64,000 nt of DNA from an uncultured Pelagibacteraceae bacterium (GCA_902554765.1 CACDPY010000001.1:84113-148112); one strand, 5' to 3'. Counted from the stretch's first letter, positions 11,742-22,602 are shown. Made by a program: numbers and translations. The notes: generated by a model from the sequence alone, not told the origin.

Positions 11742-12659
11742 ATGATTAAGAATTTTATCGTTGATTCAACGTGTAACGATATGCGTATAGATAGATGGAT
11801 AAGAAATACTCTAGGTAAACTTCCACAAGGATTAATTGAAAGAAACTTAAGAAATGGAAAGATTAAAGTTAATAAAAAAAAAATTAAAAGTTCATATAAA
11901 ATTAAAACAAATGATGTAATCAATATATTCAATCTAAATTTCCAAGAAAAAAAACATCAAAAAAATATTAAATTTGATCCTTCAAATGACATAATAAAAT
12001 CTAATGAAGATTTAATTATTGAAAATAATGAAAACTTTATCGTCTTAAATAAAAACAGTGGTATATCAGTTCAAGGAGGAACTAAATCCAAAAAAAACTT
12101 AGTAGATATTTTTGCTAAAAGTGAAATTTTTTCTGGAACCAAACCTTTTTCTGTTCATAGACTAGACAAAGATACTTCTGGAGTTTTTATAATGGCTAAG
12201 AATAGACAAACAGCTCAATTATTTACTTCATTATTTAGATTAAGAAAAGTTCACAAAACATACTTAGCAATATGTCATGGTGAATTAGAAAAAAATTCAG
12301 GTGAGTTTAATGATGATTTAATTCGTTTTGATAATGGAAAAAAGATAATTGAAAAAGCTAAAACAATTTTTAAAGTGATTGACAAAAATAGTAATTCAAC
12401 CTTAGTTCAAATGAAACCTATAACGGGTAGAAAACATCAATTAAGAAAACAATTATTTAATATAGGTCATTCAATTTATGGTGATAAAAAATATAAATCT
12501 GCAACCTCTACAAAAGGTATAAATAAAAATTTGATGCTTCATTCATTTGAAATAAAATTTATGATAAATGATAAGAAACATACTTATCAAGCGCTACTAC
12601 CAGATTATTTCCGAAAATTATTAAAAACAAAAAGACTTAATTTTGTAAGTTTAAAATAA
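11742..12659 (+). CDS. rluC: RluA/RluC-family 23S rRNA pseudouridine synthase
   Basis: S4-like N-terminus; [19 protein letters not shown] catalytic motif; [10 protein letters not shown]. Confidence 0.85.
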   Translation: MIKNFIVDSTCNDMRIDRWIRNTLGKLPQGLIERNLRNGKIKVNKKKIKSSYKIKTNDVINIFNLNFQEKKHQKNIKFDPSNDIIKSNEDLIIENNENFIVLNKNSGISVQGGTKSKKNLVDIFAKSEIFSGTKPFSVHRLDKDTSGVFIMAKNRQTAQLFTSLFRLRKVHKTYLAICHGELEKNSGEFNDDLIRFDNGKKIIEKAKTIFKVIDKNSNSTLVQMKPITGRKHQLRKQLFNIGHSIYGDKKYKSATSTKGINKNLMLHSFEIKFMINDKKHTYQALLPDYFRKLLKTKRLNFVSLK

Positions 12660-13257
12660 GATTTTTTACCAAAATATCTTCCAATTTATCATAGTTTTGA
12701 TCCTTAATTTTTTTAAGGTTAGTTATACCTTTATTTTTAATACCACATGGTATGATTGATTCATATTTTTTAAGGTCATTATCAATATTTAATGAAAATC
12801 CATGATAAGCAATCCACTTACTTACTTTAAAACCTATAGCAGCAATTTTTTTAATTTGATTTTTATTTTTATACCAAATACCAATATTTTTTTTATCAGC
12901 GAAAGTTTCAATTTTATAAAATTTAAGTGTATCAATAATACTTTTTTCAATACAAGAAATGAATCTTCTAATGTCTTTATTTCTTTTTTTAAGATCAATA
13001 ACAAAATAGCAAATTAATTGCCCAAATCCATGGTAAGTAATTTTTCCTCCTCTATTAGTTTTTACAATTTTGATCGATTTATCTAAAATTTCATTTTCAT
13101 TATAACTAGTGCCAGCTGTATAAATATCATTATGTTGTAAAAACCAAATTAGTTCTTTAGAATTATTTGTATGTAAATTCATTAAACGTTCTTGCATAAA
13201 GTTTAATGCATCTTCATATTTTACAGGTTTTTTTGACTTTTTGATCTCTATATTCAT
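12637..13257 (-). CDS. lipB: Lipoyl(octanoyl) transferase LipB
   Basis: [46 protein letters not shown]. Confidence 0.92.
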   Translation of the reverse strand: MNIEIKKSKKPVKYEDALNFMQERLMNLHTNNSKELIWFLQHNDIYTAGTSYNENEILDKSIKIVKTNRGGKITYHGFGQLICYFVIDLKKRNKDIRRFISCIEKSIIDTLKFYKIETFADKKNIGIWYKNKNQIKKIAAIGFKVSKWIAYHGFSLNIDNDLKKYESIIPCGIKNKGITNLKKIKDQNYDKLEDILVKNLILNLQN

Positions 13258-13317
13258 TTAAAAATTGTAATCTTTATATTATGTATTAAAAGTTCCGACT
13301 GAATAATAGGAATATTT

Positions 13318-14691
13318 ATGACTTTAATTAAAAAAATAAAAGATAAAAAAGTCAATTTTGAATTTAATAAAGAATACATCAAAGTTGTAACGGATAAAAT
13401 TGCCTCTAATGATGCGTTATTTATAACAAATTCTTTTAAGGAAATGCATCCTGCAGATGCCGCAGATATCATTGAGCATTTAAGCCAAAACGATAGAGAA
13501 AATTTAATCAAATTAAATAATTTTAAAATAGATCCTGAAGTTTTCATTGAACTAAATGAGTCTGTACAGTCGGAAATTATTAAATATCTCTCATCAGAAG
13601 CTATTGTTAGAATCTTAAAGAATTTAGACTCAGATGATGCAATTGCAATTTTAGAAAATGTAGAAGAAAAAGATAAAAATTCTATATTGAGTTCATTACC
13701 GCCGAAAGATCGTTTTGCTTTACTAGAAGGATTAAGTTATCCAGAAGATAGTGCTGCAAGGATTATGCAAAGGGAATTTACTGCTATACCAAGTAATTGG
13801 TCTGTTGGACAAACTATTGATTATCTTAGAGAAAACAAAGATTTACCAGAGGAATTTTTAGAGATTTATATTGTTGATGAAAACTTTAAGCCTATAGGTA
13901 CAGTTCCTTCTTCAAAAGTTTTAAGAACTCCAAGAGAATCTAAAATGTTAACAATTATGGATGACTCTACTTTTTTGATACCTGTTGATATGGACAGAGA
14001 AGAAGTTGGAAATTTATTTGAAAATTATAACTTAAATTCAGCTTGTGTTATTGATAAAAATAATAAATTAGTTGGAATGATAACATCTGATGATGTGTTA
14101 ACAGTTCTCAAGGAAGAAGCTGAGGAAGATGCATTAAGATTAGCTGGAGTAGGTGACGAAGAAATTACTGATGGTGTTATTACTAAAACTAAAAGAAGAT
14201 TTAACTGGTTGTTATTAAATCTTTTTACAGCATTCTTAGCTACATATTGTATAAGTTTATTTGGAGCCACTATTGAACAAATGGTAGTTTTGGCATTCCT
14301 AATGCCAGTAGTAGCCTCAATGGGTGGTAATGCAGGAATGCAAACGTTAGCTGTTACAGTAAGAACGCTTGCAACAAATGATTTAACAAAAAATAATTTT
14401 AATCAAAATATATTAAAAGAATTTAATATAGGTATTTTAAATGGAATAATTTTTGCAATTATAAGCGCTCTCATTGTACAGTTATGGTTTGAAGATAATC
14501 AACTTTCGTTAATAATTTCTATATCAATGATTTTAACAATGGTGGTAGCAGGTTTATTTGGAATACTAGTACCAGTTACTCTCAAAAGAATGAATATTGA
14601 TCCTGCAATAGCATCAAGTGTTTTTGTTACAACAATAACTGATGTTATTGGATTTGTTTCCTTTTTAGGTGTAGGTGCTTACTTTTTGTAA
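13318..14691 (+). CDS. mgtE: MgtE family magnesium transporter
   Basis: N-domain, CBS domains, TM region with MPVVASMGGNAGMQTLAVTVR. Confidence 0.95.
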   Translation: MTLIKKIKDKKVNFEFNKEYIKVVTDKIASNDALFITNSFKEMHPADAADIIEHLSQNDRENLIKLNNFKIDPEVFIELNESVQSEIIKYLSSEAIVRILKNLDSDDAIAILENVEEKDKNSILSSLPPKDRFALLEGLSYPEDSAARIMQREFTAIPSNWSVGQTIDYLRENKDLPEEFLEIYIVDENFKPIGTVPSSKVLRTPRESKMLTIMDDSTFLIPVDMDREEVGNLFENYNLNSACVIDKNNKLVGMITSDDVLTVLKEEAEEDALRLAGVGDEEITDGVITKTKRRFNWLLLNLFTAFLATYCISLFGATIEQMVVLAFLMPVVASMGGNAGMQTLAVTVRTLATNDLTKNNFNQNILKEFNIGILNGIIFAIISALIVQLWFEDNQLSLIISISMILTMVVAGLFGILVPVTLKRMNIDPAIASSVFVTTITDVIGFVSFLGVGAYFL

Positions 14692-14693
14692 AA

Positions 14694-15506
14694 TTAAAAA
14701 TTATCTATTAGTCGAATCTTATTAATATAGTAAGCTATAAATATTTTTGAATTTTTAATCTTATTTGATTTATTAAAGTTAAACTTATTTCTTAGTTCAA
14801 AATATTCAATTGGAACATTAAATTCTTTTTTTAATTCCTTTTTTTTTTCAATCAAAATTCTTTTTAAATTTTTTTTATTCTTAATCTTCTTTTTAAAATT
14901 AATAATATTTGTAGCTAGTTTTCCAGCTTTAATTAATTCAGTTTTGTTAAGAAGTATATTTCGTGATGAAAGTGCCAGATTATTATTATCTCTAATAGTT
15001 TTACAGAGAATGATTTTAGACTCATAATTTTTTTCAATATATTCTTTTAGCAAGTATAGTTGCTGATAATCCTTTTCACCCATAAATATTTTTTTGGGTT
15101 TTATTAATTTTGTTAAACGGTCCATAACGTCAATTACACCTTCAAAATGTCCTTTTCTAAACTTTGCGCATAAAACTTTATCTTTTTTATTTAACTTAAT
15201 TTTAGATTTTCGTTTATAACCATAAATATCTTTCTTATTTGGTATGAAGACATAATCTACTCCTAATTTTTTTAAGATTGATAAATCTAATTTGTTATTT
15301 CTTGGATATCTTAAAAAATCCCTTTGGCTGTTAAATTGTGTTGGATTCACAAAAATACTAACAATAGTCTTTTTACATTGTTTTAGTGAACTTTTGATTA
15401 AAGATATATGACCCTTATGAAGACTTCCCATAGTTGGTACAAAGCCTAATTTTGTGACACCAAATAATGCCTCATTTAAATCATTATTATTTATTAAAAT
15501 TTTCAT
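14694..15506 (-). CDS. panC: Pantothenate synthetase; start set at internal ATG (MKILINN)
   Basis: GFVPTMGSLHKGHISLI; VSIFVNPTQF; GEKDYQQL; LALSSRN. Confidence 0.93.
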   Translation of the reverse strand: MKILINNNDLNEALFGVTKLGFVPTMGSLHKGHISLIKSSLKQCKKTIVSIFVNPTQFNSQRDFLRYPRNNKLDLSILKKLGVDYVFIPNKKDIYGYKRKSKIKLNKKDKVLCAKFRKGHFEGVIDVMDRLTKLIKPKKIFMGEKDYQQLYLLKEYIEKNYESKIILCKTIRDNNNLALSSRNILLNKTELIKAGKLATNIINFKKKIKNKKNLKRILIEKKKELKKEFNVPIEYFELRNKFNFNKSNKIKNSKIFIAYYINKIRLIDNF

Positions 15507-15540
15507 TTGTATAAAACATTTTAATAAGTAAAACATTTAA

Positions 15541-16356
15541 ATGATTAAACAAGCAATTATTCCATTAGCAGGACTGGGTACCCGTCTACTTCCACTAACA
15601 AGTGTTTTTGCAAAAGAACTTTTACCAATTAACGGAAGGCCTGGTATTGAGTATATTTTAGATGAATGTATTGATGCTGGTATTAAAGAAGTAGTTTTTA
15701 TAATTTCTGATAAAAAAATAATGATTAAAGATTATTTTTATAATGACACTTTTTATAAAAGTATAATTAAAAAAAAGAAAGATCCTAGAATTACAAAAGA
15801 ATACAAAAAAATATTAAGATATAAGAAAATGATAAAGTTTGTTTATCAAAATAAACCTTTAGGCACTGGTGATGCTGTATTAAAAACTGAAAAATATATT
15901 AAGAATAATTTTTTTTTAATGTTACTACCTGATGATCTTATAATTAAAAAAAATTGTTCAAAATCTATGATTAAAGTTCATAAAATTTACAAATCATCAG
16001 TAATGGCCAGTATGAATGTCAATCGTAAAACAGTTTCTAGATGGGGCATTTATAAGATAGACAAAAAATTAAATAAAAAAAACTATTTAATAAATAAAGT
16101 TATAGAAAAACCATCAGTTAAATTTGCGCCTTCAAATAAAGCTGTAATTGGTAGATACATTTTACCTAAAAGGATTTTTTTAAAATTAAAAAAACTAAAA
16201 CCAGGTAAAAGTGGAGAACTACATATTACAGATGCAATCCAATCACTAATAAATGATAAAGAAAAATTTATTGCACATAATTTTTCAGGTAAATATTTAG
16301 ATTGTGGAACGATGGCCGGTTATATTAAATCATCAATGGAAATAAAAAAAATATGA
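15541..16356 (+). CDS. galU: UTP-glucose-1-phosphate uridylyltransferase
   Basis: KQAIIPLAGLGTRLLPLTSVFAKELLPI. Confidence 0.92.
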   Translation: MIKQAIIPLAGLGTRLLPLTSVFAKELLPINGRPGIEYILDECIDAGIKEVVFIISDKKIMIKDYFYNDTFYKSIIKKKKDPRITKEYKKILRYKKMIKFVYQNKPLGTGDAVLKTEKYIKNNFFLMLLPDDLIIKKNCSKSMIKVHKIYKSSVMASMNVNRKTVSRWGIYKIDKKLNKKNYLINKVIEKPSVKFAPSNKAVIGRYILPKRIFLKLKKLKPGKSGELHITDAIQSLINDKEKFIAHNFSGKYLDCGTMAGYIKSSMEIKKI

Positions 16357-17651
16357 AATTATGCATGATAGGTACTGGCTATGTTGGACTAGTAAGTGGA
16401 GTTTGTTTTTCTGATTTAGGTAATGATGTGATTTGTGTTGATAAAGATATAAATAAAATTAATTCCCTTAAAAAAGGAAAAATTCCTATTTATGAGCCCG
16501 GTTTATCAGAATTAGTAAATAAAAATTATAAAAATAAAAAGTTATCATTTTCTTCAGATTTAAGAACATCAGTAAAAAATAGTGATATTATTTTTATTTG
16601 TGTTGGCACACCTACAAAAAAAGGTGGAAGCTCTGCAGATTTAAATCAAATTTATAATGTTGCAAAAGAACTGAGTTTATCAATAAATAAGTTTAAAATA
16701 ATTATAACAAAATCTACAGTTCCAGTTACTACTGGTGATGAGATTGAAAAAATTTTATCTAAAAAAAATAGTAAAAATAAATTTGCAGTTATATCTAATC
16801 CCGAATTTTTAAGAGAAGGTGAGGCTATAAGAGATTTTACTTATCCTGATAGAGTAGTAATTGGTTCTAACGACATAAAATCAAATAAGATTATGAAAAA
16901 TTTATATTCACCCTTAATATCAAAAGGAGCTCAATATGTTCATACATCAAGAAGAGCTGCTGAATTGATCAAATATGCATCTAATGCTTTTTTAGCTACA
17001 AAGATCACATTTATAAATGAAATAGCAAATTTATGTGAAAAAACTGGAATTGATGTTGAAGATATTTCTATAGGAATGGGTCTAGATAAAAGAATAGGTA
17101 GTCGTTTTTTACGAGCAGGCCCAGCATATGGTGGCTCCTGTTTTCCAAAAGACACTAGAGCTATCATCTCTACAGCAGATAAATTTAAAACTAATTTATC
17201 AGTAATTAAGTCAGTAATAAAATCTAATCAAAATAGATCAAGTATCTTACTTAAGCGAGTTCATGCAATTTTAAAAAATAAAGTAAAAAATAAAAAGATA
17301 ACTTTTCTTGGTGTGACCTTTAAAGCAAATACAGACGACATGAGAGACTCTTCGAGTCTTATTATGATACCAGCTTTGTCTAAAAAAGGAGCATTAATAA
17401 AGTATTATGATCCTACTGGTTTTAAAAAAGATTTTGAAAAAATTAAAAATGTTTCATATGAAAACACAATTAAAAAATCTTTAGAAGGATCTGATCTAGT
17501 CATAATTCATACAGAATGGAATGATTTTAAATCATTAAATTTTAAAAATATGGTAAAGGGTAAAAAATTTATCATTTATGATATGAGAAACATATATTCA
17601 CCATCAAAAATAAAAGCTCAAGGTTTTAAATATTTTAGTATTGGTAGGTAG
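16353..17651 (+). CDS. ugd: UDP-glucose 6-dehydrogenase
   Basis: MIGTGYVGLVSGVCFSDLGN; GPAYGGSCFPKDTRA; VTFKANTDDMRDS. Confidence 0.93.
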   Translation: MKLCMIGTGYVGLVSGVCFSDLGNDVICVDKDINKINSLKKGKIPIYEPGLSELVNKNYKNKKLSFSSDLRTSVKNSDIIFICVGTPTKKGGSSADLNQIYNVAKELSLSINKFKIIITKSTVPVTTGDEIEKILSKKNSKNKFAVISNPEFLREGEAIRDFTYPDRVVIGSNDIKSNKIMKNLYSPLISKGAQYVHTSRRAAELIKYASNAFLATKITFINEIANLCEKTGIDVEDISIGMGLDKRIGSRFLRAGPAYGGSCFPKDTRAIISTADKFKTNLSVIKSVIKSNQNRSSILLKRVHAILKNKVKNKKITFLGVTFKANTDDMRDSSSLIMIPALSKKGALIKYYDPTGFKKDFEKIKNVSYENTIKKSLEGSDLVIIHTEWNDFKSLNFKNMVKGKKFIIYDMRNIYSPSKIKAQGFKYFSIGR

Positions 17652-17655
17652 AGTT

Positions 17656-18117
17656 TTATTTTAGCTCAAATATTGCATCAACTTCCACTGAAACACCAAG
17701 TGGTAAACTGTTTGTGCTTACAGCAGCTCTTGTATGCATTCCAGCTTCCCCAAAAATTGAAGCTATCAAATCAGAAGCTCCATTAATTACTTTTGGTTGT
17801 TCAGTAAAATCGTCAGTAGAATTTACAAAACCAGTTAATTTAATACATGATTTAACTTTGGATAAATCATCTCCACAAGCTTTTTTAACTTGCGCAACAA
17901 TACTTAATGCACATCTTTTAGCTGCATTATAACCTGCTTCAGTATCTAAATCTTTTCCAACTTTACCCTTTATTAATTGACCATTATCATCAATTGATAT
18001 TTGTCCTGAAATAAAAAGCATTCTTCCTGAAATCTTTGCTGCCACATAATTTCCTACTGGGGCTTTGGCATCTGGTAAATTTATATTTAGTTCCTTTATT
18101 TTGTCATTGTAATTCAT
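17656..18117 (-). CDS. RidA/YjgF-like (endoribonuclease L-PSP family) protein
   Basis: DAKAPVGNYVAAKISGRMLFISGQ...; C-terminal TRAAVSTNSLPLGVSVEVDAIFEL. Confidence 0.85.
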   Translation of the reverse strand: MNYNDKIKELNINLPDAKAPVGNYVAAKISGRMLFISGQISIDDNGQLIKGKVGKDLDTEAGYNAAKRCALSIVAQVKKACGDDLSKVKSCIKLTGFVNSTDDFTEQPKVINGASDLIASIFGEAGMHTRAAVSTNSLPLGVSVEVDAIFELK

Positions 18118-20699
18118 TTTGATTTCCTTTTTTTTGATTTTTTAGTTTTATCGTATTCTTTTCTTTTCTCAATCAATATTAATGCTTCTTCCATAGTAAT
18201 TTCTGTTGGATCTTTTTCTTCAGGTATTGTTGCATTAAGAGATTTATATTTAATGTATGGGCCGTATTGTCCTTTCATTATTCGAACTGGTTTTTTATCC
18301 TCAGGATGTTCACCTAAATCTTTGATCATTGACGAAGACATTCTTCCAGGTTTAGCTTCAGCTATTAAGGTTATTGCTCTATTTAATCCAATAGAAAAAA
18401 TTTCTTCAATATTTTCTATTCGTGCCGACTTATTTTCACATTTTAAATAAGGACCAAATCTTCCAGTATTTAATGTAATTTCTTTTTGATTGTCAGGATT
18501 AATTCCTAAAGATTTTGGTAAAGAACATAAAAATTGAGCTTTTTCCAAATCAATATTTTCTAATTCAAGACCTTTAGGAATAGAAACATTTTTTAAAAGT
18601 TCATTGACATCCGATTTTATTTTTTTAGTTTTCTTTTTTTTCTTTGGTTGTTTTTCAATAATTAGATCTTCTGGAATTTTCTCATATTGAAGGTAAGGAC
18701 CAAATCTACCATTTTTTAAATATATATCGTTACCATTTTCATGTTTTCCAATAAATTTTGGTTCAGCCAATTGTGCTTGTGCAGCAGCTTTAGCTTTTGA
18801 TAAAGGTCTTGTAAACTTACATTCTGGATAGTTTGAGCAACCTATAAAAGCACCACCTCTGAAACTGTTTTTTAGACTAAGAGTTCCAGTGTTGCATAAT
18901 TGACATTTTCTAACAATATTTCCATTATCATCTTTATCAAATACTAAATCTCCTAAACTGTCATTTAAGAGATCTAAAACTTCTCTAGTTCTTTTTTCTT
19001 TTACCTCAGAAACATTATTATGAAAATCTTTCCAAAATAATTCTAAAACTTTTATCCAACTTTCTTTTCCTGTGGTAATTTCATCAAGTTGATCCTCTAA
19101 ACTTGCTGTAAAATTATAATCAACATATTTAGAAAATAATTTTTCTAAAAAAGCTGAAATTAATTTTCCTCTATCTGTAGGAAAAAATCTTTTATTTAAA
19201 ATTTCAGCATATCCTCTATTAGCTATTGTAGAAATTATGCTTGCATAAGTAGATGGTCTTCCAATGCCTAGTTCTTCAAGTTTTTTTACCAAACTTGCCT
19301 CAGAATATCTTGGAGGAGGTTGAGTAAAATGTTGTTCATCTAATAAAGCTTCTATATTAACTGGTTCTTTAGACATCTCAGGTAAAATGTTTTCATCATC
19401 ATCTTTATTTGGATTATTATAAATTTTTAAAAAACCATCAAATTTAAGAACAGAACCACTAGCTTTACAAATTGTACCTTTGTCATTTGATGTAATAGTA
19501 ATTGTATTTCTATCAAATTTTGCAGTTTCCATTTGAGAAGATAAAGCTCTTCTCCAAATCAAATCGTAAAGTTTATTTTGATCTGTACTTAAATATTTCT
19601 TAATACTTTGTGGGGATCGGATAATATCTGTAGGTCTTATTGCTTCATGAGCTTCTTGAGCATTTTTTGCTTTTTTTCCAGAATAATTGAGAGCTGTTTC
19701 AGGCAAATACTCGTTACCAATTTCTTTTTTTATATAATCTCTAAATGTTAAAACAGCATCTTTAGATAAATTAGTTCCATCAGTTCTCATGTAGGTAATT
19801 AAACCAATTGTTTCACCCTCAATTTCAATACCCTGGTAAAGTTTTTGTGCAATTTGCATAGTTCTTGATGCTCCAAAACCTAATCTGCTTGAAGCAGTTT
19901 GTTGAAGAGTAGACGTAGTAAATGGACCTGAGGGGTTTCGACTAATTATCTTGCTTGATATATCAGTTATATCAAATTTTTTTTTATTAATATTTGAAAT
20001 AGCTTTGTTGATTTCATCCTTATTTTTAAAAGAAAATTTTTCAATTTTTTTATTATCTAGTTGACTAATACTAGCTGTAATATTTTGTTTTTTATTGTCA
20101 TTAAATTTTACACTTAAAGTCCAAAATTCTTCTGGTTTAAAAGATTCTATTTGATGTTCTCTTTCAGTGATTAATTTAAGAGCGACAGACTGAACTCTTC
20201 CAGCAGATTTTGAACCCGGTAATTTTGTCCAGAGTATTGGTGAAATATTAAAACCAACTAAATAATCTAAAGCTCTTCTAGCCATATAAGCATCAACTAA
20301 TAATGGCTCAATTTGTCTTGGATTTTCAATTCCATGGATTACAGCTTTTTTAGTTATCTCATTAAAAACAACTCGTTCAATTTCTTTATCTTTTAAAAGT
20401 TTTTTTTCATTTAAATATTCTTTTACATGCCAGGCAATGGCTTCACCTTCACGGTCAGGGTCGGTAGCTAATATAATTTTAGACGAGTCTTTTGCCGCAT
20501 CAGTAATTTCTTTAAGATATTTTTTTGAAAAACTGTCAACTTCCCACTCCATTTTGAAATCTTGATCTGGATCAACTGAACCATTTTTAGAAGGTAAGTC
20601 TCTTATATGACCATAACTTGCTAAAACTTTATAATCATCACCCAAATACTTATTAATTGTTTTAGCTTTAGCAGGACTTTCTACAATGACCAAATTCAT
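18114..20699 (-). CDS. topA: DNA topoisomerase I
   Basis: LVIVESPAKAKTINKYLG; LITYMRTDGTNLS; C4 zinc finger plus GRFGPYL repeats. Confidence 0.97.
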   Translation of the reverse strand: MNLVIVESPAKAKTINKYLGDDYKVLASYGHIRDLPSKNGSVDPDQDFKMEWEVDSFSKKYLKEITDAAKDSSKIILATDPDREGEAIAWHVKEYLNEKKLLKDKEIERVVFNEITKKAVIHGIENPRQIEPLLVDAYMARRALDYLVGFNISPILWTKLPGSKSAGRVQSVALKLITEREHQIESFKPEEFWTLSVKFNDNKKQNITASISQLDNKKIEKFSFKNKDEINKAISNINKKKFDITDISSKIISRNPSGPFTTSTLQQTASSRLGFGASRTMQIAQKLYQGIEIEGETIGLITYMRTDGTNLSKDAVLTFRDYIKKEIGNEYLPETALNYSGKKAKNAQEAHEAIRPTDIIRSPQSIKKYLSTDQNKLYDLIWRRALSSQMETAKFDRNTITITSNDKGTICKASGSVLKFDGFLKIYNNPNKDDDENILPEMSKEPVNIEALLDEQHFTQPPPRYSEASLVKKLEELGIGRPSTYASIISTIANRGYAEILNKRFFPTDRGKLISAFLEKLFSKYVDYNFTASLEDQLDEITTGKESWIKVLELFWKDFHNNVSEVKEKRTREVLDLLNDSLGDLVFDKDDNGNIVRKCQLCNTGTLSLKNSFRGGAFIGCSNYPECKFTRPLSKAKAAAQAQLAEPKFIGKHENGNDIYLKNGRFGPYLQYEKIPEDLIIEKQPKKKKKTKKIKSDVNELLKNVSIPKGLELENIDLEKAQFLCSLPKSLGINPDNQKEITLNTGRFGPYLKCENKSARIENIEEIFSIGLNRAITLIAEAKPGRMSSSMIKDLGEHPEDKKPVRIMKGQYGPYIKYKSLNATIPEEKDPTEITMEEALILIEKRKEYDKTKKSKKRKSK

Positions 20700-20735
20700 A
20701 GACTACAAACTACTCAAATCACTTAGATAGTCAAT

Positions 20736-21314
20736 TTAATAAATTTTTGTCTTTGTTTCCTCTTTATTTTTCAATCTTTTGATATTTTCTCTATGAGTAA
20801 AAAATATCAAGACAAACATAATAGTAAAAAAAATTCCCTGATCAAATTGAGTTAAAATTAATAAATATATTGGTATGGAAGCTGCACCTACTAAAGATGA
20901 TAACGAAGAATACTTAGAAATGAAAAAAGTTACAAACCAAGAAATAGTAAAAATAATTCCAAAATAAATATTTATAGCAAATAAAATTCCGACATAAGTT
21001 GCAACACCTTTTCCACCTTTAAATTTTAACCAAATTGGAAAAACATGACCTAAGAAAGCACACAAAGAGGCAATATATAAAAAATCTTGATAAAAAATTT
21101 TTACATAAACGACAGGAGTTATTGCTTTCAAAATATCTAGTACCAATGTTGAGTAACCTATTGTTTTATTTCCAGTTCTCAGCGCATTAGTAGCTCCAAT
21201 GTTACCTGAACCAATTTGTCTAATATCTTTTTTTAAAAAGATTTTTGTTAAAATAAAACCAAATGGTATGGAGCCCATGAGGTAAGAAATTATACCTATT
21301 AAAAAAATATCCAT
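20736..21314 (-). CDS. plsY: Glycerol-3-phosphate acyltransferase PlsY
   Basis: YLMGSIPFGFILTK; GSGNIGATNALRTG; GGKGVATYVG. Confidence 0.94.
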   Translation of the reverse strand: MDIFLIGIISYLMGSIPFGFILTKIFLKKDIRQIGSGNIGATNALRTGNKTIGYSTLVLDILKAITPVVYVKIFYQDFLYIASLCAFLGHVFPIWLKFKGGKGVATYVGILFAINIYFGIIFTISWFVTFFISKYSSLSSLVGAASIPIYLLILTQFDQGIFFTIMFVLIFFTHRENIKRLKNKEETKTKIY

Positions 21315-21315
21315 T

Positions 21316-22602
21316 CTATAGCTTAAATAATTCTTTTCCTTTTACAAAGGTATTTGTAACTTTTCCTTGAAGTTTTTTATCTTCTATTGAAGTATTTTTT
21401 GATTTTGAGATTAATTTTTCTTTTTTTACAATCCATGGTTTATCAATATCAACTATACATAGGTCAGCATCATTTCCTATAGAAAGATTTCCTTTATTTA
21501 TTTTAAGTATTTTTGCAGGATTAGATGTCAGAGACCTAATAATAGTCTCAAGCTTAAGAGATCCATTATGATATAATTCTAAACTTAAAGATAATAAAGT
21601 TTCTATACCTGAAGCTCCGGTAGCAGCTTGAGCAAAAGTTAATCTTTTTGATTCTTCATCTTCAGGTTTATGATCTGAAACAATTACATCAATCAAACCA
21701 TCTTTTAAACCTTGAACCAAAGCTAACCTATCTTCCTCTCTTCTTAATGGGGGAGATAACTTTAAAAAAGTTCTAAAATCTCCAATATCATTTTCATTTA
21801 ATGAAAGGTTATTAATTGAAACACCCGAGGTAAATTTAACAATTTCTTTTCTATGTTTTATAACTTCGACTGATTTTTGTGATGATAATTGTGATATGTG
21901 ATATCTACATTTGACTTTTTCTAGCAGTGTTAAATCTCTTTCAATTAAAATTCTTTCTGCTATTTCTGGGATACCCGATAATCCCAATTTAGATGCAATT
22001 ATTCCAGAATTTATCATACCGTTTTTCGCGAGCTCGAAGTCTTCAGCGTGTTGCATTATCAAACAACCTAAATCTTTTGCTGAGTTCATTATCCTTGACA
22101 TTAATCTAGGATTTTGAATTGTTTTTATTCCATCGGTGAAAGCAATTATTCCTTTATTTTGTAAAAGACCAAATTCTGTCATGTTGGTACCTTCAATATT
22201 TTTTGTAAGAGAAGCACATGGAAAAATATTTATTTTTGACTTATCTCTTCCTCTTCTTTTTAAAAAGTCGACTATAGATACATTGTCTATAATTGGATCA
22301 GTATTTGGCATTGTAACCACTGATGTTACTCCTCCTGATAAAGCTGCATTGCTTAAGGTTCTAAAATTTTCTTTATATTCATATCCAGGTTCACCAACAA
22401 AAACCCTCATATCTACCAAGCCTGGAAAAATATATTTCCCTTTTAAGTCAATCGGTTTTTCTCTACTTGGTAAATTGTTAACATTAACTTTTTTTCCTAT
22501 AGCTTCGATTTTACCATCTTCACTTATGATCAAACCTCCAATATCATTAATTGAATTATGAGGGTCGATTATATTAGCGTTTATAAAATATTGCTTTTTC
22601 AT
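21316..22602 (-). CDS. Dihydroorotase-like protein; N-terminal HxH metal motif absent
   Basis: Amidohydrolase fold motifs (VDMRVFVGEPGYEYKENF, QHAED, SDHKPEDEESKRL); adjacent to pyrB. Confidence 0.85.
   Translation of the reverse strand: MKKQYFINANIIDPHNSINDIGGLIISEDGKIEAIGKKVNVNNLPSREKPIDLKGKYIFPGLVDMRVFVGEPGYEYKENFRTLSNAALSGGVTSVVTMPNTDPIIDNVSIVDFLKRRGRDKSKINIFPCASLTKNIEGTNMTEFGLLQNKGIIAFTDGIKTIQNPRLMSRIMNSAKDLGCLIMQHAEDFELAKNGMINSGIIASKLGLSGIPEIAERILIERDLTLLEKVKCRYHISQLSSQKSVEVIKHRKEIVKFTSGVSINNLSLNENDIGDFRTFLKLSPPLRREEDRLALVQGLKDGLIDVIVSDHKPEDEESKRLTFAQAATGASGIETLLSLSLELYHNGSLKLETIIRSLTSNPAKILKINKGNLSIGNDADLCIVDIDKPWIVKKEKLISKSKNTSIEDKKLQGKVTNTFVKGKELFKL

Noticed and set aside
22136-22561. 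141-aa ORF on + strand inside the DHOase-like gene
   Set aside because: Antisense to a strongly supported CDS; no motif or independent start context
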